Source of the DNA: Maribacter algarum (ex Zhang et al. 2020)
GTDB taxonomy: Bacteria > Bacteroidota > Bacteroidia > Flavobacteriales > Flavobacteriaceae
NCBI RefSeq assembly: GCF_005885635.1
Contig: NZ_VATY01000004.1
Span: 62,001 to 126,000 of the forward strand
Length of the DNA stretch: 64,000 bases
Direction: 5' to 3'
The notes beneath the pieces were generated by a model. It saw nothing but the letters and a program-made list of their open reading frames with translations, had not been told where the DNA came from and made no database searches. Made by a program: the position numbers and the translations under genes. Shown here piece by piece: positions 7,481 to 16,706 of the stretch (positions within the stretch are counted from its first letter, which is position 1; each line of letters starts with the position of its first letter).

Positions 7481-8977
7481 ATGAAAGATTTAAAAATTAT
7501 TTCGCTTTTCTTCTGCTTACTTCTACTTTCCGCCTGTAGTAAAAAGGCTGATGATTTTGCAATCCCAGCAACCGTTGACGCAGAAGCAAACGCTGGTGTC
7601 GATGTACAGGATTTTATGTGGAAGGCTATGAATTACTGGTATTTTTGGCAAGAAGAAGTCCCTAATTTAGCGGATGACAAGTTTCCAATTTCTGAAGCTG
7701 GCACTAAAGCCTATACCGAATTTTTGAAATCAGAAGCTAACCCTGCCGATTTTCTCACCAATCAGCTACGGTTTTCTGAAGATCGCTTCACTTTCTTTTC
7801 AGATGATTATACTACCCTTACGAATTCCTTAGCGGGAATTTCTAAAAGTAACGGTTTAGAATTCGGGCTGATTAACTTCACAGGTAGTGACAGTGTTTTT
7901 GGCCTTGTTCGCTATATTATTCCAGGTTCTGATGCTGCAAATAAGGATATTAGTAGAGGTGAAATTTTCACAGCGGTAGATGGGCAAGCACTTACCACGA
8001 CTAACTTTAGGGATTTGTTATTCGGAGACGTTACCACATATACCCTCAACATGGCAGATTTCGTAGATAATGAATTCACTTTGAATGGTAAGGAAGTTTC
8101 ATTGACTAAAGAAGAGGGATTGGCCGAAGATCCCATTTTTTTGGATAAGATATTTGAAATCAGTGGCGAGAAAATCGGGTACTTGGTATACAATGGTTTT
8201 ATAAATGAGTTCGACGAGCAGCTAAACGAGGTATTCAGTCGTTTTAAATCTGGTGGTGTTACAAATCTTGTATTGGATATGAGATATAATCCAGGGGGTG
8301 ATGTGAATTCTTCCGCTCTTCTTTCAAGTATGGTATATGGTACCAATACCAATGATGTTTTCTTAAAAGCCAAGTACAACAATAAGTATCAAGCCGTTTT
8401 ACAAAAAAACAATATAGATGTACGACGTTTTTTTAGAGACAAAACACCTGCTGGTACGGGTGTAAATACTTTAAACCTATCTAAGGTTTATATTTTAACA
8501 ACAAAAGGATCTGCTTCTGCCACCGAGTTAGTTATAAATGGTCTAGAGCCTTACGTAGATGTTATTCAAATTGGCGATGTTACCAGAGGAAAGAACGAGT
8601 TCTCTGTAACACTAGTTGATGATCGTGCCAACAGATATATTTATAGTAGGGAAAGGGAAAATCAGATTAAAAGTTCCAATAATTGGGCATTACAACCCTT
8701 AGTCGGACGAAATGAAAATGCAGATGGCTTTTCAGAATATACAGCAGGTTTAACACCTGACTTTGAACTCAAAGAAGATCTGACAAATATGGGCGTATTG
8801 GGCGATCAAAATGAACCTCTACTTGCAAAAGCAATTGAGCTTATAACAGGAACAGTATCCGGTAAAAGAAATACTGGGGTTCAAGTGCCTGTAAGTGAAT
8901 TTACTAACTCGAAGATGTTTACTCCAGTAAAGGACAATATGTATGTTACTGATGTGCCATTTATAGAGATTGAGTAG
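7481..8977 (+). CDS. S41 family peptidase lipoprotein (paralog 3)
   Basis: A 498-residue third paralog with a lipoprotein signal (LLLSAC). It keeps DVQDFMWKAMNYWYFWQ, the PDZ-like segment (RGEIFTAVDGQAL), catalytic Ser346 (SASATE) and Lys371 (VTRGK), again 25 apart. The linker after the lipobox is shorter than in the other two copies. A strong bidirectional terminator follows. All three active sites are intact, which argues for separate substrates or conditions rather than decay of spare copies. Confidence 0.9.
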   Translation: MKDLKIISLFFCLLLLSACSKKADDFAIPATVDAEANAGVDVQDFMWKAMNYWYFWQEEVPNLADDKFPISEAGTKAYTEFLKSEANPADFLTNQLRFSEDRFTFFSDDYTTLTNSLAGISKSNGLEFGLINFTGSDSVFGLVRYIIPGSDAANKDISRGEIFTAVDGQALTTTNFRDLLFGDVTTYTLNMADFVDNEFTLNGKEVSLTKEEGLAEDPIFLDKIFEISGEKIGYLVYNGFINEFDEQLNEVFSRFKSGGVTNLVLDMRYNPGGDVNSSALLSSMVYGTNTNDVFLKAKYNNKYQAVLQKNNIDVRRFFRDKTPAGTGVNTLNLSKVYILTTKGSASATELVINGLEPYVDVIQIGDVTRGKNEFSVTLVDDRANRYIYSRERENQIKSSNNWALQPLVGRNENADGFSEYTAGLTPDFELKEDLTNMGVLGDQNEPLLAKAIELITGTVSGKRNTGVQVPVSEFTNSKMFTPVKDNMYVTDVPFIEIE

Positions 8978-9001
8978 CTTAGACATACAAGGAACATGAT
9001 A

Positions 9002-9040
9002 AAAAAAGGCTTGGTAGATCTGATTTACCAAGCCTTTTTT
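9002..9040. terminator. Bidirectional terminator between S41 array and btu operon
   Basis: A perfect 15-bp stem (AAAAAAGGCTTGGTA and its complement) with runs of A and T on either side. It sits between the convergent ends of S41 paralog 3 and the BtuG-like gene and can serve both strands. Confidence 0.9.
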
Positions 9041-9055
9041 GTTTCATTGGATTTA

Positions 9056-10114
9056 TTAGTTAAAATAAATTCCCCCAGGAATAATACCAAGTTCAAAAGT
9101 CTTCACTTCATCTTTTGTACTTAAATCATAAATACTCAAGCTCCCGTTACTAGCAAAATCTTTAGCATCTGTAGTATACAATCTGCCATCTCTAACAGTC
9201 ATTGCGTAGGTACCTACTCCATCAAAAGTTTTTTCTGTGGGAAGCTGTGTTGCTGATGTAGCAATACTGTAAACTGCTCCGTCCAAAGTATAGTATAAAT
9301 TAGTACCATCATACCCAAGATGGTTCGGATGTTCAGTAACACTGAAATCTATACTTGATTCAACCTCGTTTGTTGTTGTATTGATTTTCGATAATGAGCC
9401 AGCGGTTTCTTCTCCACTAAAAGAAGGCTTTCCAGAAGATAGTACCCAAAGATTTCCAACAGCGTCTAATTGCATAGCTTTAGGTACATCACCAATTTCA
9501 ATGGTAGTGGAGACCTCATCTGTACTTCCATCAATTACCGAAACTTTGTTATTCTGACCGAAACCACCTTGATGAGCCACATAGATTGTCCTTTGTCGTG
9601 AAATAATTTCCTCTGGCCCAAAATCAACAGGAATCGTGCCCTCTACTGTATTGGTCATTAGGTTTATCATTGCAATAAAATCATCCGTGACATCATTCGG
9701 GTCTCCCCAATTCGTGACATAACCCTTACCATCAAGTGCTAAAAAGTAACGTGGATTATTTAATCCCTCAGAAATAACCGCAATTTTTCCAAAAGTACTT
9801 CGATCTACCACCGTAATCGTATTTGAAACATTTGCAACTACGTAAGCTCTATTTTCATCAAAGCCTATCGATTGTACCACGTTACCTAAATCTGTATTAT
9901 TAACTTTTTTATAAATTGCATTTTCCGCGCTGCTCAAATCATTTGGGATGAAAGAAACTGTACCCGTTCCATTATTGAAAGGACCTTCATTGCTTACTAA
10001 AATGCCTGATGCATAATCTCCAATAAAAATAGGGTCCAAACTTTTAATTCCACTGTCACAAGCTCCGATAAGAAAACCGATAGCAATTACTGATACTACA
10101 TTTTTAAATCGCAT
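9056..10114 (-). CDS. BtuG-like beta-propeller surface lipoprotein (YncE/DUF5074 type)
   Basis: A 352-residue lipoprotein (signal FLIGACDS, Cys about 19) made of YncE-like propeller blades, visible as repeated units such as NTITVVDRSTFGKIAVI, NKVSVIDGSTDEVSTTI and GSLSIYDLSTKDEVKTF. It starts 3 bp after the TonB receptor gene, downstream of a cobalamin riboswitch. In Bacteroides, BtuG is a propeller lipoprotein that captures B12 at the surface and hands it to BtuB. Fold, anchoring and operon all agree with that role here; direct homology to BtuG is inferred from context. Confidence 0.8.
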   Translation of the reverse strand: MRFKNVVSVIAIGFLIGACDSGIKSLDPIFIGDYASGILVSNEGPFNNGTGTVSFIPNDLSSAENAIYKKVNNTDLGNVVQSIGFDENRAYVVANVSNTITVVDRSTFGKIAVISEGLNNPRYFLALDGKGYVTNWGDPNDVTDDFIAMINLMTNTVEGTIPVDFGPEEIISRQRTIYVAHQGGFGQNNKVSVIDGSTDEVSTTIEIGDVPKAMQLDAVGNLWVLSSGKPSFSGEETAGSLSKINTTTNEVESSIDFSVTEHPNHLGYDGTNLYYTLDGAVYSIATSATQLPTEKTFDGVGTYAMTVRDGRLYTTDAKDFASNGSLSIYDLSTKDEVKTFELGIIPGGIYFN

Positions 10115-10117
10115 TCT

Positions 10118-11956
10118 TTAAAATTTAAAATTAAGGTTAAGGTGAATATTTCTGTTGGGCATGGGTCGAAATGCCACGTTTTGATAATTCTCGTTCAATA
10201 GATTGTTAATTACAACATGAACTTCTGTCTCAATACCCTTTTTCTTAGGAAAGCCATAGGTCAGTCCGGCATTGAGCACCAGATAAGCTGAAAGATTTTG
10301 ATTGTTGTCGGTACTTGTAAAAACTTCTCCGTTATAAAGCCCTTGTGTAAAAGCACCCCACTTTTTATAGGAATAGGCAAGATTAGAAGTGATTTTGTGG
10401 TAAGGTACGTAAATCAATTGCTGCTTACTTTCATTGTCTATAGCTTTGGTATAAGCGTATCCATTCTTCCATTGCCATTGATGTTCCCCGGATTTCTTTA
10501 GGAATTCCGTTTCAAATTCAAGTCCGTAATGAGTGACGTCTTTTACATTAATGGGAGACCAATTACCAGAAACATCAGGTCGCCATTGAATTAAATCAAT
10601 CGTGGAAATGTAAAACCCGTTTAAGGATAGACTATAATTTTTTCCACTTAAAGTTTGTCCTATTTCACCTTGTAATGAAGTTTCCGGAAGCAGTTCAGAA
10701 TTTCCAACTGCACCTCCTCCTTCCCAATACAAATCATTAAAAGTGGGAATTCTAAAGTTCTTCGAAGTATTCAAATTGATCGTATAACTTTCTGTAGGCT
10801 CGTATTTTATATCTATAGAATACACAAAGGGACTCTCAAAATCACTCACCCAATCTTTTCGAATATCTATGCCGTAACTGAAATTATTAGAAGGTCTATG
10901 TGAAATCAATAAGATGCCGGCCAAACGATTTCTGCTTTCCTTATTGATGGATGAGCCTTGCGCATTTATCGTATTTGCTTCAATAATTCCGTTCAACTTC
11001 CACTTCTTGTAACGGTACAAATAATCATAGTTTAATAAGAAGCTTCCAGATGTTCCAAAACTAAATTCTTCGCGTTCTTTATTAGCATAATACCGATAGC
11101 GCTCCGATAGGTAAGCAGCTTTTACTCTTTGTATGTAATTGGTTTCAAAATTGGTCCACTCTACCAGTGAACGTGTATTTAGGTCGCGATAATTATCATT
11201 GGATGGGGCAGTCAGCGTTCCGGAAAAATCGCGATTACCGAAAAACGTATTCTGATACACCTTGAGTAGATTCGATTTTGAAAGCAACTGCCCGATAGCG
11301 ATATCTAGGTTTTGATTCGAAAAAGCGCCATTTTCGTTTCTTCTATCTGTTCCTAAATATTTAAAATTATTTGTGGAACTAAAATGACCGATGCCTAGGC
11401 TGAATGAAGTTTTATTAGTTCCCCATTGAGATTGATACCCAATAGTATTCGTATCAAAACTACCATACCCAATTCGAAATCTATTTTCAAACGGACTGCC
11501 AAAGGCCAGATTCTGATTCAAATGAATACTTCCTCCGATAGCACCCGTCCCATACTGGGTGCTTCCGCCCCCACTTCTAACGAATACCTCGCTCAAGTTT
11601 TGCGCCATAACCGTATTAAAATCGGTTTGACCCGTAAGTTGTGAATTGATATTGATTCCATTCCAGACAACAGCAGTTTGTGAAGCGGAGGTCCCGCGAA
11701 AACTTGCCGATGAAACCATTCCATAGCCATTTTGCCTGAAATAAATGGGTGTATTGAATTGCAGATTATCGGTCAGCATGCCTTGATTTCTCTGCAACAC
11801 GGAATCATTAAGCTGCGTTACTTTTATACCATCAGCGAACTCTTGTAGTTTACTATCAGATAGCACCACTTCTTGCAAGAAGATAACGGAGTCACGTTGC
11901 CCAAAAACCAGATTCACACCTAAAAATGTGAATAAAAGAAGGATTACATTTTTCAT
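10118..11956 (-). CDS. btuB: TonB-dependent receptor, BtuB-like (cobalamin)
   Basis: A 612-residue outer-membrane receptor. It has a signal peptide to about residue 19 (LVFGQ), a possible TonB-interacting segment (LQEVVLSDSK), a plug domain (ASFRGTSASQTAVVWNGI) and a 22-strand-type barrel ending in the hydrophobic Phe C-terminus (HLNLNFKF). The size equals E. coli BtuB (about 614 with signal). The B12 riboswitch in its leader and the BtuG-like partner point to cobalamin import across the outer membrane. It is probably repressed when B12 is plentiful. Confidence 0.88.
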   Translation of the reverse strand: MKNVILLLFTFLGVNLVFGQRDSVIFLQEVVLSDSKLQEFADGIKVTQLNDSVLQRNQGMLTDNLQFNTPIYFRQNGYGMVSSASFRGTSASQTAVVWNGININSQLTGQTDFNTVMAQNLSEVFVRSGGGSTQYGTGAIGGSIHLNQNLAFGSPFENRFRIGYGSFDTNTIGYQSQWGTNKTSFSLGIGHFSSTNNFKYLGTDRRNENGAFSNQNLDIAIGQLLSKSNLLKVYQNTFFGNRDFSGTLTAPSNDNYRDLNTRSLVEWTNFETNYIQRVKAAYLSERYRYYANKEREEFSFGTSGSFLLNYDYLYRYKKWKLNGIIEANTINAQGSSINKESRNRLAGILLISHRPSNNFSYGIDIRKDWVSDFESPFVYSIDIKYEPTESYTINLNTSKNFRIPTFNDLYWEGGGAVGNSELLPETSLQGEIGQTLSGKNYSLSLNGFYISTIDLIQWRPDVSGNWSPINVKDVTHYGLEFETEFLKKSGEHQWQWKNGYAYTKAIDNESKQQLIYVPYHKITSNLAYSYKKWGAFTQGLYNGEVFTSTDNNQNLSAYLVLNAGLTYGFPKKKGIETEVHVVINNLLNENYQNVAFRPMPNRNIHLNLNFKF

Positions 11957-12003
11957 ATCACGGAAGACCTTTTACCCGAAAGTCTATCGATTTTGGTTAT
12001 GAA

Positions 12004-12220
12004 TTAAGGCAGGTCTCCTGACTTGCATTTTGTTATTTAACCTTCCCATCCGCTAGCCGGCGGACAGTGGTACTGCAGTAAATAACAAATTCCCTTTTTG
12101 GGAGAGACGCTGAACTAAATCAACGTATGCTTACAGTTGCGGGAACAGCTCTGGATTCTCACCAGATTCCCTTTTAATTGACGAAGTCAATACTGAACTC
12201 GTTTCAGCATTTGTTCGTCA
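12004..12220 (-). ncRNA. Cobalamin (B12) riboswitch
   Basis: The minus-strand leader of btuB contains the conserved B12 box AGTCAGGAGACCTGCC (12008-12023). It also has the core GGGAATCTGGTG..., the TCCAG-type stem partner and GTTCCCGCAACTGTAAGC (12129-12171). GCAACTG replaces the usual GCCACTG. About 50 nt separate the box from the btuB ATG and I see no terminator there, so translational control is more likely. The outer boundaries are approximate. Confidence 0.92.
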
Positions 12221-12252
12221 AACCAAAATTCAAGTCAAAAGTAAACATTTTG

Positions 12253-12278
12253 TTTAATCTTTCAGACGAAAGATTAAA
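12253..12278. promoter_or_regulatory. Perfect 11-bp palindrome upstream of btuF-like gene
   Basis: TTTAATCTTTC and its exact complement are separated by AGAC. The repeat lies 18 bp before the btuF-like start and upstream of the riboswitch leader on the other strand. It may be an operator for one or both divergent promoters. Confidence 0.5.
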
Positions 12279-12284
12279 TAATAC

Positions 12285-12292
12285 TACTTTTG
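12285..12292 (+). promoter_or_regulatory. -7 box just before btuF-like gene
   Basis: TACTTTTG is a perfect TAnnTTTG box that ends 4 bp before the ATG at 12297. If used, the transcript would be leaderless or nearly so. No -33 TTG at proper distance is clear. Confidence 0.35.
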
Positions 12293-12296
12293 AAAA

Positions 12297-13460
12297 ATGC
12301 AGATTCTATTCCAATTGAAAAAACTTCTTTTTATTCTTTCACTAGTTTTTCTTTTTTCTTGTAAACAACAGAAAAAAGAAAAGTTTCCGGACATAACTCC
12401 CATAAAACAGGGAGAAATTGAATATGCAAAAGGGTTTTCCATAGAAAGGTCCACTAACGGAATTACCATAATAAAAATTACTTCTCCATGGCCTAATGCT
12501 GAGTCTGCTTTTACATATGCGCTAATTTCCCGTCAAAAATTGGCTAGTATTAGCTTAAACAAAGATGAATATGATGCCATTATTACTGTTCCAGTAGAAA
12601 AAGTCGTTGCTACTTCAACAACCCATATTCCTGCTTTGGAAGCTTTGGGCGTTGAAGACAAACTCATCGGTTTTCCTGATACCAAATATATTTCCTCACA
12701 AAAGACTAGAAAACGTATTGATAGCGGATTGATAAAAGAACTCGGTAACAACGAATCGATAAACACTGAAATGGTCTTGGAAATGAATCCTGATGTAGTG
12801 GTTGGTTTTAGTATCAACAATCAGAATAAAACATACGAAACCATACAACGCTCAAATATTCCCGTCGTTTATAATGGTGATTGGACGGAAGAAACTCCCT
12901 TAGGAAAAGCAGAATGGATTAAATTCTTCGCTCCCTTTTTTGAAAAAGAGGTAATGGCAGATAGCATCTTCAGTCAAATTAAAGATTCCTATCTAGAAGC
13001 AAAAATTTTAGCAAAAACAGCCAAACAGCCTCCAACGGTTTTGAGTGGAGCGATGTACAAAGACGTCTGGTACCTGCCCGCCGGAAAGAGCTGGGCGGCA
13101 CAGTTTTTGGCAGATGCCAACGCCAATTACCTGTGGAAAAATACCTCAGGAACTGGTAGTCTCTCCCTAAGTTGGGAAACGGTTCTAGAAAAAAGTAAAA
13201 CTGCAGATTTCTGGATTGGTCCTTCGCAGTTTACCACCTACAAAAGCATGTCCGAAGCTAGTCCACATTACCAACAGTTCGATGCTTTTCAAAATAAGAA
13301 AGTGTTCACTTTTTCAAGTACAAAGGGCGACACGGGAGGATTACTGTATTACGAACTTGCGCCACAGCGACCTGATTTGGTTTTAAAAGACCTTATACAT
13401 ATTTTTCATCCAGAGCTTTTACCAGAGTACCAAAATTTACTTTTTAAGCCCCTTGAATAA
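12297..13460 (+). CDS. btuF: ABC transporter substrate-binding lipoprotein, BtuF-like
   Basis: A 387-residue class III periplasmic binding protein (FecB/BtuF group) with a lipoprotein signal (LVFLFSC, Cys about 22). Features include VVATSTTHIPALEALGVEDKL at the start of lobe 1, MNPDVVVGFSI, and lobe 2 around residues 240-380. It is longer than E. coli BtuF, as is usual for Bacteroidota homologs. It is the first gene of the btuFCD-like operon, divergent from the riboswitch-controlled btuB. Cobalamin is inferred from the neighbours; the fold alone would also fit heme or siderophores. Confidence 0.82.
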   Translation: MQILFQLKKLLFILSLVFLFSCKQQKKEKFPDITPIKQGEIEYAKGFSIERSTNGITIIKITSPWPNAESAFTYALISRQKLASISLNKDEYDAIITVPVEKVVATSTTHIPALEALGVEDKLIGFPDTKYISSQKTRKRIDSGLIKELGNNESINTEMVLEMNPDVVVGFSINNQNKTYETIQRSNIPVVYNGDWTEETPLGKAEWIKFFAPFFEKEVMADSIFSQIKDSYLEAKILAKTAKQPPTVLSGAMYKDVWYLPAGKSWAAQFLADANANYLWKNTSGTGSLSLSWETVLEKSKTADFWIGPSQFTTYKSMSEASPHYQQFDAFQNKKVFTFSSTKGDTGGLLYYELAPQRPDLVLKDLIHIFHPELLPEYQNLLFKPLE

Positions 13461-13462
13461 GA

Positions 13463-14494
13463 TTGGAAAACACCACCAAATACCAAAATTCATTTGTACT
13501 ATTGGGTATCACCTTAGTCATCTGTTTCATCTTGAATATTAGTCTGGGATCGGTTTCCATTCCTTTTAAAAGTACACTTAGCGAACTATTTTCGGGAAAT
13601 ATTGAAAACGAATCTTGGCACTATATTATCTGGAAATACAGAATACCCAAAGCCCTGACCGCAATCTTAGCTGGTAGCGCTTTGGCCTTAAGCGGGTTAT
13701 TAATGCAAACCCTTTTTCGAAATCCTTTGGCCGGACCTTTTGTACTAGGTATTAGTTCTGGTGCCAGCCTAGGTGCAGCACTTCTCATCATGGGAGCCTC
13801 TATTTTTTCAGGCGTCGCTACTTTCGAAATTGCCAATAGTGTATCACTTGCCTTAGGAGCAAGTTTAGGAAGTTTTTTAGTCCTCTTAGCGGTCTTAACC
13901 GTCGCCTCAAGAGTAAAAGACACCATGGCCTTATTGATAATAGGTTTAATGTTCGGAAGCATTACGGCAGCCATTGTGAGTGTTCTCTCCTATTTCACCA
14001 CCTCCGAAAAATTGCAACGCTATGTATATTGGTCTTTCGGTAGCCTTGGGGATTTATCCTGGTACCAACTATCGCTGTTAGGAGGAATAATCTTGATGGG
14101 AATACTACTGGGTATTGCTTCCATAAAATCATTAAATGCCTTGCTACTAGGCGAGAATTACGCACGCAGTATGGGCCTACAGTTGAAAAAATCAAGATAT
14201 ATCATCATCATCGCAACAGCGTTACTCGCAGGGAGCGTAACCGCTTTCGCAGGACCCATTGCCTTCGTCGGGCTTGCAGTACCACATTTAACGCGTCAAA
14301 TATTCAATACAACAGACCATAAAGTTTTGATGCCTGCGGTGCTCCTGTACGGGGCAATTTTAATGTTGCTCTGTGACATCGTAGCACAAATACCAAGCTC
14401 GGCAAATGTGCTTCCTATCAATGCAATTACCAGTATAATCGGGGCGCCGGTCGTGATTTGGCTCCTCACCCGAAAAAGAAGAATGCTGTTTTGA
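13463..14494 (+). CDS. btuC: FecCD-family ABC transporter permease, BtuC-like
   Basis: A 343-residue inner-membrane permease with about ten hydrophobic helices and the family hallmarks WKYRIPKALTAILAGSALALSG and GPIAFVGLAVPHLTR. The start codon is TTG, 2 bp after the stop of the binding-protein gene; no in-frame ATG gives a full N-terminus. Its 3' end overlaps the ATPase gene. It is expected to form the BtuC2D2 channel that moves B12 from periplasm to cytoplasm. Confidence 0.87.
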   Translation: MENTTKYQNSFVLLGITLVICFILNISLGSVSIPFKSTLSELFSGNIENESWHYIIWKYRIPKALTAILAGSALALSGLLMQTLFRNPLAGPFVLGISSGASLGAALLIMGASIFSGVATFEIANSVSLALGASLGSFLVLLAVLTVASRVKDTMALLIIGLMFGSITAAIVSVLSYFTTSEKLQRYVYWSFGSLGDLSWYQLSLLGGIILMGILLGIASIKSLNALLLGENYARSMGLQLKKSRYIIIIATALLAGSVTAFAGPIAFVGLAVPHLTRQIFNTTDHKVLMPAVLLYGAILMLLCDIVAQIPSSANVLPINAITSIIGAPVVIWLLTRKRRMLF

Positions 14495-15273
14495 GTTCGG
14501 ATACCCAACATATCACCATTTCTACAAAGGACCTTACAATTGGTTACAAGAATGTTACGGTCGCTAATACCATTAATTTTGATTCCCTTTCAGGGGAATT
14601 CATAGGAATTGTTGGCATCAACGGAATCGGGAAATCAACCTTACTGCGCACATTAGCCAAAATTCAGCCTTCCTTATCCGGAAGTATTTCAATAGAAGGA
14701 AAAGCTTTAAATACGCTGGATACATCAGCCTTAGCCTCAGAAATCAGTATTGTTTTGACGGAACCCATCGCTTCGAAAAATCTAACGGTTCAGGAAGTAA
14801 TCGCACTTGGCAGACAGCCCTACACAAATTGGATTGGCACTTTAACGGAACAGGATACATCAAAAATCAAGGAAGCTATTCAAATGCTGCAACTTGAAGA
14901 TTTAGTCCATAAGAAGTGTTATGAATTGAGTGACGGACAATTGCAAAGGGTTATGATAGCACGGGCTTTAGCACAAGATACCTCCATCATTTTACTAGAT
15001 GAACCTACCACTCATTTGGACTTATATCATAAAGTGCAAATTTTAAAACTCCTCAAATCCATAACTGAGGAAACGAAGAAAACCATTCTATTTACAAGTC
15101 ATGAAATTGAAATGGTGATTCAACTCTGTGATAAGCTATTATTGTTAAAGGAAAGCGATAGTTCGTATGGAACGCCCAATGAACTAATAGAAAAAAGAGC
15201 TTTTGATACCCTATTCCCCTCTGATACGGTTATTTTTGATGCGAATACGGGTACTTTTCGCATTCAAAAGTAA
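14491..15273 (+). CDS. btuD: ABC transporter ATP-binding protein, BtuD-like
   Basis: A 260-residue ATPase with Walker A (VGINGIGKST, about 42-50), a signature of LSDGQ (146-150, Asp instead of the usual second Gly) and Walker B (IILLDEP, about 166-172), followed by TTHLDL. I place the start at a TTG that overlaps the permease stop as TTGA. Another TTG 33 bp upstream (14458) is possible and would add 11 residues. It is the last gene of the vitamin B12 uptake operon and powers BtuCD import. Confidence 0.86.
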   Translation: MSSDTQHITISTKDLTIGYKNVTVANTINFDSLSGEFIGIVGINGIGKSTLLRTLAKIQPSLSGSISIEGKALNTLDTSALASEISIVLTEPIASKNLTVQEVIALGRQPYTNWIGTLTEQDTSKIKEAIQMLQLEDLVHKKCYELSDGQLQRVMIARALAQDTSIILLDEPTTHLDLYHKVQILKLLKSITEETKKTILFTSHEIEMVIQLCDKLLLLKESDSSYGTPNELIEKRAFDTLFPSDTVIFDANTGTFRIQK

Positions 15274-15338
15274 ACACCGTAGTTATTTTATTTTCTAAGG
15301 CATTCTTGTATATTTACTGGCTACACTTTTGAACGGGA

Positions 15339-16706
15339 ATGAACGAATATTTGATATATCTTTTAGTAGGATTACTATGCCTTGCAGCTGGCTATTTTCT
15401 TGGGAATTACATCCAAAACCTAAAAACAAAATCAAGTCAAAGTGCCTTAGCAGAAAGGCAGCAGCAGCTCACTAATAACTTGGGTGTTCTAGAACAGCGT
15501 CTTCGAGATACCGAAGAACACAAAATGTATTTACAAACTGAGAAAGAACAATTAGGCAACCAAATCGTTCGTTACGAAGCAGATATGGAGAACCTCCATT
15601 TAAAAAATAAAGAACAAAAAGAGGAGGTTGAAAAACTTCAAGAAAAGTTCACCAAAGAGTTTGAAAACCTAGCAAATAAGATTTTAGAAGAAAAGAGTTT
15701 AAAATTTACTGAGCGAAACGAGAAGAACATCAAAGACATTCTTACACCCTTAAATGAAAAGATTCAATTATTCGAAAAGAAGGTTGAAGAAAGTCAAAAA
15801 GAGAATATTAGCATTCATTCTGCTTTGAAAGAGCAGCTTTTAAATCTTCAAACGCAAAATCTTAAAATAACCCAAGAGGCTGAAAATCTTACGAAAGCTT
15901 TAAAAGGTGATAGTAAAATGCAAGGAAATTGGGGTGAACTCGTCTTAGAACGTGTACTAGAAAAATCTGGACTAGAAAAAGACAGGGAATATTCCGTACA
16001 GCAGAGTTTCACGCTTGAAGATGGTTCTCGGGTTCTTCCTGATGTTATTATCAACCTTCCTGACGGAAAGAAGATGATTGTTGATTCGAAGGTTTCCCTA
16101 ACCGACTATGAGCGTTTTGTAAATGCAGAAAATGATGATGAACAAGCAAAATACCTAAAAGACCATATCAATTCTCTCAGAAGACATGTAGATCAATTAT
16201 CCGCTAAAAAATATGAGGATTTGTATGAAATGGAAAGTCCTGATTTTGTTTTGCTTTTCATCCCCATAGAACCTGCATTTGCTATTGCAATAAACAATGA
16301 TAACTTACTGTACAACAAAGCATTCGAACAAAATATCGTCATCGTTACTCCATCTACCCTATTAGCAACATTACGTACGATAGATACCATGTGGAATAAT
16401 GAAAAACAGCAAAGAAACGCTATTGAAATTGCTCGACAAGCCGGGGCACTTTATGACAAATTTGAAGGCTTTGTAAACGACCTAACCAAGGTGGGTAAAA
16501 AGATGGATGACGCCAAAAGTGAATATAAAGGCGCCATGAATAAATTGGTTGAAGGTCGCGGTAACATTATTACGAGTATTGAAAAGTTAAAGAAAATGGG
16601 GGCCAAGGCCAAGAAGTCAATTCCTGAACCTATTTTGAGAAGAGCACAAGAAGATGACCTATCTGCTGATGAGACAGGCTTCGAAGAACCGAAATTAAAA
16701 TTATGA
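15339..16706 (+). CDS. rmuC: DNA recombination protein RmuC
   Basis: 455 residues: an N-terminal membrane helix (YLIYLLVGLLCLAAGYFLG), a long coiled coil at about 35-190 rich in Glu/Gln/Lys heptads, and the RmuC nuclease-like domain. The last has QGNWGELVLERVLEKSGLE, VLPDVIINLPDGKKMIVDSK and the FVLLFIPIEPAFAIA block. RmuC limits inversion at short inverted repeats; the domain resembles PD-(D/E)XK nucleases. It overlaps the next small gene by 4 bp (ATGA). Confidence 0.95.
   Translation: MNEYLIYLLVGLLCLAAGYFLGNYIQNLKTKSSQSALAERQQQLTNNLGVLEQRLRDTEEHKMYLQTEKEQLGNQIVRYEADMENLHLKNKEQKEEVEKLQEKFTKEFENLANKILEEKSLKFTERNEKNIKDILTPLNEKIQLFEKKVEESQKENISIHSALKEQLLNLQTQNLKITQEAENLTKALKGDSKMQGNWGELVLERVLEKSGLEKDREYSVQQSFTLEDGSRVLPDVIINLPDGKKMIVDSKVSLTDYERFVNAENDDEQAKYLKDHINSLRRHVDQLSAKKYEDLYEMESPDFVLLFIPIEPAFAIAINNDNLLYNKAFEQNIVIVTPSTLLATLRTIDTMWNNEKQQRNAIEIARQAGALYDKFEGFVNDLTKVGKKMDDAKSEYKGAMNKLVEGRGNIITSIEKLKKMGAKAKKSIPEPILRRAQEDDLSADETGFEEPKLKL

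Noticed and set aside
7912-8382. 156-codon open frame on the minus strand inside S41 paralog 3
   Set aside because: It lies wholly within a well-supported protease gene, has no signal, domain or promoter, and similar antisense frames occur inside the other long genes.
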